Positions 24,043-31,764 of a DNA stretch of 37,261 bases are shown in pieces. The notes under the pieces are model-generated. The model saw only the letters and a list, made by a program, of their open reading frames with translations, was not told the origin of the DNA and did not search any database. The number at the start of each line of letters is the position of its first letter. The stretch's first letter is position 1. Origin of the DNA: Xanthobacteraceae bacterium. GTDB lineage: Bacteria > Pseudomonadota > Alphaproteobacteria > Rhizobiales > Xanthobacteraceae. The DNA lies in contig JANQIP010000187.1 in assembly GCA_028282095.1 (NCBI GenBank), positions 1-37,261 on the forward strand. Direction: 5' to 3'. Made by a program: the position numbers and the translations under genes.

Positions 24043-24432
24043 ATGATGGACCAAACCGCAAACGACGTGGCTGCTGGCAAGAACATTCTTGTCGTCGAGG
24101 ACGAGATCATGATCCGCCTGCTCCTCGAGGACATGCTCGACGATCTCGGCTACACGATCGCAGCCGCTGTGGGCCGCATCGACGATGCCGTCAAGGTCGC
24201 CCGGACCGGCGCATTTGACGCGGCCGTCCTCGACGTCAATCTGAACGGGCAGACCGTCAGCCCGGTGGCGGAAATCCTGGAGGAACGGGGCGTGCCTTTC
24301 GTGTTCGCCACCGGCTATGGCGAGCGCGGCCTGCCGGAGCGCTTCAGCAACCGGCCGACTTTGCAGAAGCCGTTCCAACAGGAGAATCTGGGCCGTATGC
24401 TCTCATTGGCATTCGAGAAGATGGCGGCCTAA
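24043..24432 (+). CDS. Single-domain response regulator
   Basis: This 129-residue receiver has no output domain. Acidic residues Glu19, Asp20 and Glu21 (VVEDEIM), phosphoacceptor Asp64 (AVLDVNLNG), Thr90 (FATGYG) and Lys109 (LQKPF) complete the active site. The FATGYG...LQKPF arrangement resembles receivers that partner HWE-type kinases (FAT-GUY group); this is recalled family knowledge and not tested. It is the only plus-strand gene inside the minus-strand block from nagZ to the LysM/M23 gene. It has no kinase neighbour. A tandem of 15-bp units starts 27 bases after its stop. ATG 24043 and ATG 24046 are both possible starts, with no strong ribosome-binding site. Confidence 0.9.
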   Translation: MMDQTANDVAAGKNILVVEDEIMIRLLLEDMLDDLGYTIAAAVGRIDDAVKVARTGAFDAAVLDVNLNGQTVSPVAEILEERGVPFVFATGYGERGLPERFSNRPTLQKPFQQENLGRMLSLAFEKMAA

Positions 24433-24458
24433 GGTTGCAGGAGACTTTTTTCGGCAAA

Positions 24459-24533
24459 GCCCTTTTCGGGAAAGCCCCTTTGGGCAAGACCTCTTTGGGC
24501 AAAGCCTCTTTGGGCAAAGCCTCTTTGGGCAAA
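24459..24533. repeat. 15-bp minisatellite made of small palindromes
   Basis: Five head-to-tail units follow the consensus GCCTCTTTGGGCAAA; the last two are identical and the first is the most diverged. Each unit contains CTTTG-GG-CAAAG, a self-complementary step that can form a mini-hairpin. It lies 27 bases after the receiver gene. It can be translated on both strands as 5-residue repeats, but nothing else supports a gene. Confidence 0.85.
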
Positions 24534-24744
24534 GTCAAAGAGCTGTTCGCTCCTTAACTGATGTCTGCGCGACGATCCCGCTTTTTGCTGGAGTTCGTCG
24601 CTTCTTGGAGCAATTCCAGTATCGATTGACCTGCATGCCGCCGGCCCCATGCAAGCGCTGCATCTCTGTCTGAAGTCGCGGCGATGATTCTCGGGCGCGG
24701 TTGCTGCACGCCGAGATAAACCGTGCTTTTCGACTATTTTCTTT
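24534..24744. other. Intergenic region with no recognised feature
   Basis: No reading frame with family character, repeat copy or terminator was seen between the 15-bp units and the family A copy at 24745. Confidence 0.4.
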
Positions 24745-24846
24745 AGAGCATGATCCCGAAAAGTTGCGGACTTTATCGGACAAGATCATGCGGCAAAACA
24801 AACAGAAATAGAGTGCGATCGATTCAATCTAATGGATCGCACTCTA
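24745..24846 (+). repeat. Family A repeat, forward, complete
   Basis: Bounded by TTTAGAGC and CACTCTAG. Hairpin 1 has one mismatch (ACTTTATCGG). Hairpin 2 is of the AGAGTGCGATC/GATCGCACTCT subtype. Confidence 0.9.
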
Positions 24847-24885
24847 GAAGGCGACCAGACCAAAGTAGCGCGCAGGGTGGGTTGG

Positions 24886-24929
24886 AGCATGATCCCGAAA
24901 AGTCTGCCGACTCTTCGGGACCATGATCA
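24886..24929 (+). repeat. Family A first hairpin only
   Basis: GAGCATGATCCCGAAAAGTC is closed by GACTCTTCGGGACCATGATC. The second hairpin is missing. It lies three bases after the stop codon of surE on the minus strand, where it could act as a 3' hairpin. Confidence 0.75.
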
Positions 24930-24932
24930 GCT

Positions 24933-25697
24933 TCAGTCCAGCACCTGCGCGAGGCGGGTCATGAACGGCTCGTCGGTCATGTCGAGGCGCAGCGGCGTCA
25001 CCGTGATCCGCTTGTCGGCAATTCCGGCGAGATCGGTCCCGTGCGAAGCGGTCGCCTGCTCGCCGCGCGTGAAAGCAATCCAGAAATAGGGAATGCCACG
25101 GCCGTCATGGCGCGGCTCGATTCGAATCCATTCCTGCGCGCGCTTGCCCTGGCTGGTCACGACAATGCCGTTCACCTCGTCCGGCAGACAGTCGGGAAAA
25201 TTGATATTGACCAGAACGTCGCGCGGGATGCCGGCGTCGAGCACCTTGCGGATCAGGTCGGGCGAATAGCGCAGCGCGGTCTTCCAGTAAGGGCGCATGC
25301 GCGTATCGGCGCTGTAGGCCTGCGACAATGCGAGCGAAGGAATGCCGAGGATCGTTCCTTCCATGGCCCCCGCGATCGTCCCTGAATAGGTAACGTCTTC
25401 GCCGACATTCGATCCACGGTTGACGCCCGACAGGACGAGATCGGGCGGTGTGCTGTTCATGATGTAGCGCACGCCCATGATCACGCAGTCGGTCGGCGTA
25501 CCCTTGATGGCGTAGCGCCGCTCGCCCACCTCGCGCATCCGCAGCGGGTCGTTGAGCGAAAGCGAATGCGACACGCCGGACTGATCGAGCTCGGGGGCGA
25601 CGACCCACACATCATCCGACAACACCCGCGCGATTTCGGCCGCCACTTCGAGGCCGGGCGCGTGGATGCCGTCGTCATTGGTTACGAGAATCCGCAT
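24933..25697 (-). CDS. surE: 5'/3'-nucleotidase SurE
   Basis: This 254-residue metal-dependent phosphatase removes phosphate from nucleoside monophosphates and is linked to stationary-phase survival. ATG 25697 opens the classic MRILVTNDDGIHAPG with metal-binding Asp8-Asp9. The frame extends to 25766 only through a repeat. Other family parts are VVAPELDQSGVSHSLSL (with the conserved Ser), IKGTPTDCV, PDLVLSGVNRGSNVGED (with the metal-binding Asn) and YSGTIAGAMEG. Length is standard. GGAAAGAAGGA lies directly before the start. It lies downstream of serS and upstream of pcm, as in related genomes, but both gaps are filled with repeats. Confidence 0.97.
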   Translation of the reverse strand: MRILVTNDDGIHAPGLEVAAEIARVLSDDVWVVAPELDQSGVSHSLSLNDPLRMREVGERRYAIKGTPTDCVIMGVRYIMNSTPPDLVLSGVNRGSNVGEDVTYSGTIAGAMEGTILGIPSLALSQAYSADTRMRPYWKTALRYSPDLIRKVLDAGIPRDVLVNINFPDCLPDEVNGIVVTSQGKRAQEWIRIEPRHDGRGIPYFWIAFTRGEQATASHGTDLAGIADKRITVTPLRLDMTDEPFMTRLAQVLD

Positions 25698-25708
25698 TCC
25701 TTCTTTCC

Positions 25709-25808
25709 AGAGCGCGATCGCGTCGGGTTGAATCGAGCGCGCTCCCTTTCTCTTTGTTCTTCGCATGATCTTGGCCGAGAAGTCTGCCAGCTTCTCGGGA
25801 CCATGCTC
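25709..25808 (-). repeat. Family A repeat, reverse
   Basis: Hairpin 1 carries a paired substitution: CCGAGAAG faces CTTCTCGG, where most copies have CCGAAAAG/CTTTTCGG. Hairpin 2 is AGAGCGCGATCGCG...GAGCGCGCTC. It lies 12 bases upstream of the surE start. Confidence 0.85.
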
Positions 25809-25919
25809 TTGTCACCTTACGCACTCGGGCAGATGGCACGACGCCCGCCGTCGAGCCCTTCCCCTTCGACGGGCAGCGCACACGAAGACCCCGACCGACG
25901 GAGACGTCTTCCGTCCGTC

Positions 25920-27362
25920 TCATCCGGCCGGTTCGATTGTTTTCATGCCGCCCATATATGACTGCAGCACGTCAGGGACCACGATGGTCCCGTCCGCCTG
26001 TTGATACGTCTCCAGCACCGCGATGAGAGTGCGGCCGACCGCCACGCCTGATCCGTTGAGCGTGTGCACGGGGCGGATGGTCCGGCCCTCCTTGGTGCGG
26101 TAGCGGGCGCCCATGCGGCGGGCCTGGAATTCACCACAGGTTGAGCACGAGGAAATCTCGCGATACAGCTCCTGGCCCGGCAACCACACTTCGATGTCGT
26201 AGGTCATTTGCGCCGCAAACCCCATGTCGCCGGTGCACAGCGTTATTACGCGATAGTGAAGGCCGAGCCGCCGCAAGACCTCCTCGGCGCAGGAGAGCAT
26301 ACGCTCGAGCTCGTCGCGGCTTTGCTCCGGTGTCGTAATCGAGACCAACTCTACTTTGGTGAACTGGTGCTGGCGAATCATGCCGCGCGTGTCCTTGCCG
26401 GCAGCGCCTGCTTCGGCGCGAAAGCACGGCGTGCAGGCGGTGAGCCGCATCGGCAGCGCGCCTTCATCGAGGATCGATTCGCGCACCAGATTGGTCAGCG
26501 GCACCTCGGCGGTGGGAATGAGCCAGAACCGGTCTTCGCGCGGCTCCTGTTCGGCTTCGGCCATCAGGAGCGCGGCTCCGGGCGGCAGACCGGATTGGTC
26601 GGCGAGCCAAGCTTTGCCGGCATCGCGCCCGGTCAAGGATTTGAGCATGCGCCCGACGGCCCGGTTCTCGCGTTCCGCGATCGTCGCCTCACTATAGGCC
26701 GAGAACTGATCGTCCCGGAATTTCGGCAGTTGCGCGGTGCCGAACATGACGTTCTCGCGCACGAGAATCGGGGGACTCACTTCGGTGTAGCCATGCTCGC
26801 GCGTGTGCAGATCGAGCATGAACTGGCCGAGGGCGCGCTCGAGCCGGGCAAGCCCGCTCCGCAGTACCACGAAACGCGCGCCCGAGAGCTTGGCCGCAGT
26901 CTCGAAATCCATCTGCCCGAGCGCTTCGCCGAGGTCGAAATGCTGCTTCGGCGTGAAGGCGTAGTCGCGCTTGGCCCCAAAACGGTGGTGCTCGACATTG
27001 TCATTGGCGTCGATACCGTCCGGGACGTCATCGAGCGGAAGGTTCGGCACCTGCGCCAGCGCCGCCTCGAACTCGCGCGTTGCGTCCCTTTCCTCTGCTT
27101 CGAGAGCGGGCATCGTTTCTTTCAGCGTCGCCACTTCTTGCTTGAGTCGTTCGGCGCCGGCTTCGTCGCGCTTGCGCTTGGCTTCGCCGATCTCCTTGGA
27201 TGCGGCGTTGCGGCGTGCCTGCGCCGCTTCCAGCCGTCCGATCGCGTCCCGCCTGCGCTCGTCGATGCTGAGAAGCTCGCGCGCCAAAGGCTCAAGCCCG
27301 CGCCGGGCGAGCCCGCGATCAAGGGCGGCGCTGTTCTCGCGAATCCATTTGGCATCATACAT
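25920..27362 (-). CDS. serS: Seryl-tRNA synthetase
   Basis: This class II synthetase charges tRNA-Ser. The N-terminal coiled-coil arm spans residues about 30-110, rich in Lys, Glu and Arg. Motif 2 is [20 protein letters not shown], followed by [15 protein letters not shown]. Motif 3 is [19 protein letters not shown]. At 480 residues it is longer than the usual 420-430. The excess lies between [17 protein letters not shown] and [16 protein letters not shown], where about 45 extra residues ([13 protein letters not shown] through AEQEPRED) occur. The reading frame is uninterrupted and the conserved parts are intact, so the enzyme should be active. The insert could be lineage-specific. The start ATG 27362 opens [15 protein letters not shown], as in relatives. 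Confidence 0.97.
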   Translation of the reverse strand: MYDAKWIRENSAALDRGLARRGLEPLARELLSIDERRRDAIGRLEAAQARRNAASKEIGEAKRKRDEAGAERLKQEVATLKETMPALEAEERDATREFEAALAQVPNLPLDDVPDGIDANDNVEHHRFGAKRDYAFTPKQHFDLGEALGQMDFETAAKLSGARFVVLRSGLARLERALGQFMLDLHTREHGYTEVSPPILVRENVMFGTAQLPKFRDDQFSAYSEATIAERENRAVGRMLKSLTGRDAGKAWLADQSGLPPGAALLMAEAEQEPREDRFWLIPTAEVPLTNLVRESILDEGALPMRLTACTPCFRAEAGAAGKDTRGMIRQHQFTKVELVSITTPEQSRDELERMLSCAEEVLRRLGLHYRVITLCTGDMGFAAQMTYDIEVWLPGQELYREISSCSTCGEFQARRMGARYRTKEGRTIRPVHTLNGSGVAVGRTLIAVLETYQQADGTIVVPDVLQSYMGGMKTIEPAG

Positions 27363-27459
27363 TGGCGTTTCGTTCGAAAAGAATCGGGACGGGTTTATAG
27401 CAAGTCGGCGTCACGTACGAAGCCGCGGCTCTTGAGGATCATGTGGCAAGTTTTTCAAG

Positions 27460-27557
27460 CGTGACTGCTTCGGCCTTGAATCAATCTCGCTTCTTTTCTC
27501 TTTGTTCTTCGCATGATCTTGCCCGAAAAGTCTGCAACTTTTCGCGGTCGTGCTCTT
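27460..27557 (-). repeat. Family A repeat, reverse, degraded
   Basis: GCATGATCTTGCCCGAAAAG faces CTTTTCGCGGTCGTGCTC, and the spacer TTCTCTTTGTTCTTC is well kept. The second hairpin is weak. It lies upstream of serS. Confidence 0.65.
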
Positions 27558-27561
27558 GATT

Positions 27562-27635
27562 CCGTTCATTCCCGCGAAAGCGGGAATCCCGCCTTGGTAG
27601 AATGTCTGGTTCCCCGCTTTCGCGGGGACGAACGG
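27562..27635. repeat. Family C palindromic repeat pair
   Basis: CCGTTCATTCCCGCGAAAGC with GGGAATCC and, 30 bp on, TCCCCGCTTTCGCGGGGACG with AACGG form an outer inverted pair, each half itself a hairpin (CCCGCGAAAGCGGG; CCCCGCTTTCGCGGGG). It ends one base before the tatC stop codon. Confidence 0.8.
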
Positions 27636-27636
27636 A

Positions 27637-28425
27637 CTAGGCGGGACCGGTCGCTTGCGCCTGCGGCGCCTGGGCCTTTCGTTCCACGATCCGCACGGCG
27701 TAGATCGAGGCCTCGTAAAGGCCCATCAAGGGCAGCGCAAGCGACAATTGGCTCAGCACATCGGGCGGCGTGAGGATGGCGGCGATGACGAAGGCGCCGA
27801 CAATGAAATAGCGCCGCTTGTCCTTGAGTTGCTGCGACGTGACGATCCCGATGCGCCCGAGCAAAGTGAGAATGACCGGGAGCTGGAACGCAATCCCGAA
27901 GGCGAAGATCAGATTCATCATCAGCCCGAGATATTCGCCGACCTTGGGCAGGAGCGCGATCTCAGCGGTGCCCTCGCCATCGAGCTGCTGCATGCCGAGC
28001 GAGAAGCGGATCAGCATCGGCATGACCACAAAGTAGACGACGAGCGAGCCGAACACAAAGAAGGCCGGCGTCGCAATGAGATAAGGCAGGAAGGCCTGGC
28101 GCTCATGACGATAGAGGCCGGGCGCGACGAACATGTAGATCTGGATGGCGATCACCGGGAAGGCGATGAAAGCGGCGCCGAACATCGCGACCTTGATCTG
28201 GGTGATGAAATATTCGAGCAGCGCCGTGTAGATGAATTTCGAATTCTCCTCGCCGGCGACCCAGACGAACGGCCAGACCAGGATATTGTAGATCTGCTTG
28301 GCGAAGAAGAAGCACAGAACGAATGTGACAAAGAAGGCCACCAGCGACTTGATCAGCCGCGAGCGCAGCTCGACCAAGTGCTCCATCAACGGCGCCTTGG
28401 TCGCCTCGATGTCTTCGTGCGTCAT
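27637..28425 (-). CDS. tatC: Sec-independent protein translocase TatC
   Basis: This 262-residue inner-membrane protein recognises twin-arginine signal peptides in the TatBC receptor. It opens [21 protein letters not shown], the conserved cytoplasmic start with HLxELR. Six hydrophobic segments follow, including [69 protein letters not shown] and [40 protein letters not shown] and the Phe-Gln-Leu-Pro motif are family signatures. Its start overlaps the tatB stop by four bases, giving translational coupling. The beta-helix protein at 3564 is a probable substrate. Confidence 0.97.
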   Translation of the reverse strand: MTHEDIEATKAPLMEHLVELRSRLIKSLVAFFVTFVLCFFFAKQIYNILVWPFVWVAGEENSKFIYTALLEYFITQIKVAMFGAAFIAFPVIAIQIYMFVAPGLYRHERQAFLPYLIATPAFFVFGSLVVYFVVMPMLIRFSLGMQQLDGEGTAEIALLPKVGEYLGLMMNLIFAFGIAFQLPVILTLLGRIGIVTSQQLKDKRRYFIVGAFVIAAILTPPDVLSQLSLALPLMGLYEASIYAVRIVERKAQAPQAQATGPA

Positions 28426-29036
28426 GCCGGCCGTTTCCCGGTCTCGGCTTCGCTTGCCGTCGGCAGGGCGGGCTCCGGCGGCACGGACGCGGCCGGGAGC
28501 GTTTCGGCCGGCGAAGTCTCACGGACCGACGGCTCCACCTGCGAAGTTTCGACCGATGATGATGGCTCGCTTGGCAACGAGTGCGCCGGTTCGGCCGGTG
28601 CCGCGAGCGCGCCTTGTTCCGGCGATGAAAGTTCGGCCGGCGCGGTCGACGAGGTGTCCGCCGACAGCGCGCTTTGCTCTGGCGCCGACCCCGTGGCGGC
28701 GGCTGTCTCGGCCGGCGGCGCTGCTGCAGCCGTCGATGCGCCGGACCCGCTCGAAGAGGCGGTCCCGCCCGACGTGCCGGGCTCATAGGCAAGCGGATCG
28801 AACCGGCCGATGCTGCGCGCGGCGTCGTTGATCTCCTCGACCTGTTTCTTCAGGTCGGTCATTTCCGCCTCGCGCAGGGCTTCGTTGAACTGGCCCTGGA
28901 ACTCCCCCGCCATGCGGCGGATCTTTCCCGCCCACTGGCCGACCGTGCGCAGAACGGTTGGAAGCTCCTTCGGCCCGACCACGATCAGAGCGATGACGCC
29001 AAGAATAAAGAGCTCGGTCCAGCCGATATCGAACAT
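28422..29036 (-). CDS. tatB: Sec-independent protein translocase TatB
   Basis: This 204-residue protein works with TatC to receive twin-arginine precursors. [21 protein letters not shown] gives the single N-terminal membrane helix, with PKELP at the hinge, followed by an amphipathic helix ([20 protein letters not shown]) and a charged helix to residue about 75. The rest is Ala/Ser/Glu/Pro-rich and probably disordered; such tails vary greatly in length and this one is long. It follows tatA by 58 bp and overlaps tatC by four bases. Confidence 0.95.
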   Translation of the reverse strand: MFDIGWTELFILGVIALIVVGPKELPTVLRTVGQWAGKIRRMAGEFQGQFNEALREAEMTDLKKQVEEINDAARSIGRFDPLAYEPGTSGGTASSSGSGASTAAAAPPAETAAATGSAPEQSALSADTSSTAPAELSSPEQGALAAPAEPAHSLPSEPSSSVETSQVEPSVRETSPAETLPAASVPPEPALPTASEAETGKRPA

Positions 29037-29094
29037 GCGAACTCCGAGGGGCCGCAGCGCCCTCGCTCCGCCGGCAAAGGACGCGGCGTTTCTT

Positions 29095-29340
29095 TCAGCC
29101 GACTTTTTGTTTCTCGGTCTGCGATCCGACCGGTTGCGTCGGCTCCTGGTGGTCGATGGTCTTGATGGACTCCGGATCCGCCGGCTCGACCTTCGCCGTC
29201 TCGTCCTCGCTCATGCCCTTCTTGAACGCCTTGATGCCCTGGGCGACGTCACCCATCAATTCGGAGATCTTGCCGCGGCCGAACAGCAGCAGCACGACGG
29301 CGATGACGACGACCCAGTGCCAAATACTCAACGAACCCAT
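29095..29340 (-). CDS. tatA: Sec-independent protein translocase TatA
   Basis: This 81-residue protein forms the translocation-active oligomer. ATG 29340 is preceded by GGAGGAT; the frame runs to 29394 but the added residues are not TatA-like. [21 protein letters not shown] is the membrane helix, [22 protein letters not shown] is the hinge and amphipathic helix, and an acidic tail ([15 protein letters not shown]) follows. It is first in a tatA-tatB-tatC operon downstream of scpB. Confidence 0.96.
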   Translation of the reverse strand: MGSLSIWHWVVVIAVVLLLFGRGKISELMGDVAQGIKAFKKGMSEDETAKVEPADPESIKTIDHQEPTQPVGSQTEKQKVG

Positions 29341-29544
29341 CGGGATGATCCTCCGATCCGACGGGCCGGTTCCGGGCCGCGCCGTTGGTTTCACCTACGA
29401 AACTAGGCGTCAGCGCCGAGAAAAACAAGGACGACCGCACGGCCGGCCGCCGCGCCCGCGGCACCGCGCTTTTGATCTCCCCGGCCTGTCGTTTCTCCGC
29501 TTCTGAACCAACCGTCTCGGGTTCCACTCGGGAGGAGGATTGAT
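29341..29544. other. Intergenic region upstream of tatA
   Basis: About 200 bases between scpB and tatA, before the family C pair, hold no gene and no clear repeat. The gap of about 370 bases in all suggests that tatABC has its own promoter here. Confidence 0.4.
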
Positions 29545-29619
29545 CCGTTCGTCCCCGCGCAAGCGGGGACCCAGGATGTCATGACACGATTGGATTCCCG
29601 CTTTCGCGGGAATGAACGG
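29545..29619. repeat. Family C palindromic repeat pair
   Basis: CCGTTCGTCCCCGCGCAAGC with GGGGACCC and TTCCCGCTTTCGCGGGAATG with AACGG mirror the pair at 27562, but with the two halves in opposite order. Each half is a hairpin and the outer CCGTTC/GAACGG arms also pair. Confidence 0.8.
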
Positions 29620-29710
29620 GATTTTTGGCCGACGTGTAGCCACTTCCCGCAAGCGAGGGAGTAGGAGCTTCCGTCGCGGCATTGCTCGTCGCGGCACCTG
29701 TTGCGCGCGC

Positions 29711-30454
29711 TTAACCCTGCGGGTCGGGCCGCGGCGCAAGGCCGAGGTCGAGATCGGCCGGCTCGAGCGCTTCCTCGTCCTCGCGCAGCGCCGGATCGTC
29801 GCACGGGGCCGGAACGTTGAAGTTCGGCGGCAGTTGGCCGTCGAACAGGCCTGCCCCTTTCAGCTCATCGAGCCCGGGCAGGTCGGTGAGCTGCTCCAGC
29901 CCGAAATGCGAGAGGAACGCCTCGGTCGTGCCGAAAGTCAGCGGCCGGCCCGGGACTTTCCGCCGCCCACGCGGCCTGATCCAGCCGGTTTCGAGCAGAA
30001 CGTCGAGCGTGCCCTTGGCAACGGCGACCCCGCGAATGCCCTCGATCTCGGCGCGGGTGACCGGCTGATGGTACGCAACGATCGCGAGCGTCTCAATCGC
30101 CGCCCGCGAGAGCTTTTTCGGCTCGACCGCCTCATGGGTGAGGATCCAGGACAGGTCGTTTGCCGTTCGAAACGCCCAGGCATTGCCCAGACGCACCAGA
30201 TTCACACCGCGCGGACCATATTCGAGCGCAAGGCGCTTCAGGCTGCCGCGCACATCGGTGCCGGCGGGCAACCGCTTCGCCAAGGTCTTTTCATCGACCG
30301 GCTCGGCAGCGGCGAACAGCAGCGCTTCGAGCAGACGCAGTTCCTCCGGTCGCTGCTCGCAAGCAGGTGCCCCCGTTTCTTCCGGGGCCTCCGGATGATC
30401 GGGAAACGCAATGCGCTCCGCCGAGCCGTTTGTCCCCGGCCATGTCTGGCTCAT
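29711..30454 (-). CDS. scpB: Segregation and condensation protein B
   Basis: This 247-residue winged-helix protein binds ScpA and Smc to compact the chromosome. After a poorly conserved N-terminus (about 35 residues) come LRLLEALLFAAAEPVDEKTL, the first winged-helix, and then LSRAAIETLAIVAYHQPVTR, EIEGIRGVAVAKGTLDVLLE and GRRKVPGRPLTFGTTEAFL. These are the strongest ScpB blocks. The C-terminal tail is acidic. GGGGGAC precedes ATG 30454. In most relatives scpA and scpB are adjacent. Here 460 bp of mostly repeat DNA separates them, so co-expression depends on reading through those hairpins. Confidence 0.95.
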   Translation of the reverse strand: MSQTWPGTNGSAERIAFPDHPEAPEETGAPACEQRPEELRLLEALLFAAAEPVDEKTLAKRLPAGTDVRGSLKRLALEYGPRGVNLVRLGNAWAFRTANDLSWILTHEAVEPKKLSRAAIETLAIVAYHQPVTRAEIEGIRGVAVAKGTLDVLLETGWIRPRGRRKVPGRPLTFGTTEAFLSHFGLEQLTDLPGLDELKGAGLFDGQLPPNFNVPAPCDDPALREDEEALEPADLDLGLAPRPDPQG

Positions 30455-30481
30455 GTCGAAAGTCCCCCATCCTCACTGCTT

Positions 30482-30583
30482 CGAGCGCGATTGCTTCTCC
30501 CTGAACCAACCGCGCCTTACTTCAGTTGTCTCCCGCACGACCTGATTCCAAAAAGATCTGCCAGCTCTTCGGGATCATGCTTT
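30482..30583 (-). repeat. Family A repeat, reverse, degraded
   Basis: GAGCGCGATTGCTTC opens and CTTCGGGATCATGCTT closes it, with CACGACCTGATTCC between. Outer arms pair poorly. It lies in the scpA-scpB gap. Confidence 0.65.
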
Positions 30584-30707
30584 AAAGCGAATCCGTTCCG
30601 GCAGAACCGGAATTCGCTCCATTTGTCCCTTTATCCTCGCATTTTCCTCGGCGAACCGACCGCTCCCGAGAAACGAATCCGGGAAGGCTGCGCCGGACGA
30701 CGCTTCT

Positions 30708-30925
30708 CAAGTGCGATCGCTTCAACCCGAATCAACCGCACTCAATTTTCTGTTTGATCGCATGATCTTATCCAAAAAGTCTCGCAACTTTTTGGGTCAT
30801 GCTCTTTTTTTCTGATCGCATGACTTTGTCCAAAAAGTCTCACAACTTTTTGGGTCATGCTCCTTCTTTGTTTGGTCGCATGAATCTATCCGAACAGCCT
30901 GCCAACTCTTCGGATCATGCTTCAA
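30708..30925 (-). repeat. Family A array, three first hairpins and one second hairpin, reverse
   Basis: The array opens with AGTGCGATCGC...CCGCACT. Three GCATGA...TCATGC hairpins follow, at about 30759-30801, 30817-30860 and 30876-30920. In the first two, CCAAAAAGT faces ACTTTTTGG, a paired change from CCGAAAAGT/ACTTTTCGG. The last hairpin supplies the TGA stop of scpA on the minus strand. Confidence 0.87.
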
Positions 30926-31757
30926 GACCGGCGGCATCGCCGGCGGCCTGTCCGGCCGCGATGTTCCGATCCTGCTCGCTCGGCCGCTTGCGGACATGTA
31001 ACGGTTTAAAAGCGGCGGCCTGATGGAGGTCCACGACCCCTTCAAGCACGAGTTCGAGCGCCGCGGCGAAGCTCGACGCGAAGACGGTCGCGCGCATCGA
31101 CGGCTCGACCGCATAAGCGATGAGAAACGCATCGAGTTCGGTCCAGTCGCTGGCCTCGCCGATCAGCCGTTCCATCGCCACGCGCGCTTCGGCCAGCGAC
31201 CAGACGGCGCGCTTGGCGAAGCGCACATGGGCGAGCGCGTGCCGCTGGCGCTCTGCGGCATAGGCCGACAGAAGGTCGTAGAGCGTTGCCGACCATTCGG
31301 GTCGCCGGATCGCCTCGATCGGCTCCGGATCGCCGCGGCCGAATACGTCGCGGTTGAGCTGCGGCCGGTCCATAAGCTTGCCCGCCGCCGCGCGGATCGC
31401 CTCCAACCGCCTCAGACGAAGCGCCAGCGCCGAGGCCATATCGGCCGCGCTCATGCCTTCGGCTTCGCCAGTTTCCGGCAACAGCAGGCGTGACTTCAGG
31501 AACGCAAGCCATGCGGCCATCACGAGGTAATCGGCGGCCAGTTCGAGCCGAAGCTTGCGGGCCGCCTCGATGAAGGCGAGATACTGGTCGGCCAGCGCGA
31601 GGATGGAGATACGGCTGAGGTCGACCTTCTGCTGGCGGGCGAGCGTGAGCAGCAGGTCGAGCGGCCCCTCGAATCCTTCGACATCGACGATCAGGGCCGG
31701 CTCGTCCGAAGCGCGATCGGCCGCCTGGCTCGGGAACGGAACGGTATCGGGCGACAT
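30915..31757 (-). CDS. scpA: Segregation and condensation protein A
   Basis: This 280-residue kleisin bridges the Smc heads together with ScpB. The N-terminal domain is FEGPLDLLLTLARQQKVDLS and ALADQYLAFIEAARKLRLEL, followed by ADYLVMAAWLAFLKSRLLLP. The C-terminal winged-helix includes VFASSFAAALELVLEG with LHQAAAFKPLHVRK. After residue about 262 comes an Ala/Gly-rich tail ending GLEA. The last codon and stop are GCA TGA, the start of a family A hairpin, so the tail may have been set by the repeat. It starts eight bases after nagZ. Confidence 0.95.
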   Translation of the reverse strand: MSPDTVPFPSQAADRASDEPALIVDVEGFEGPLDLLLTLARQQKVDLSRISILALADQYLAFIEAARKLRLELAADYLVMAAWLAFLKSRLLLPETGEAEGMSAADMASALALRLRRLEAIRAAAGKLMDRPQLNRDVFGRGDPEPIEAIRRPEWSATLYDLLSAYAAERQRHALAHVRFAKRAVWSLAEARVAMERLIGEASDWTELDAFLIAYAVEPSMRATVFASSFAAALELVLEGVVDLHQAAAFKPLHVRKRPSEQDRNIAAGQAAGDAAGLEA

Positions 31758-31764
31758 CTGCGCT

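Noticed and set aside
24317..24673. Pentapeptide-repeat protein encoded by the 15-bp tract
   Set aside because: The repeated residues (GQSLF) come from a minisatellite, the frame starts inside the receiver gene, and no ribosome-binding site or conserved flanks exist.
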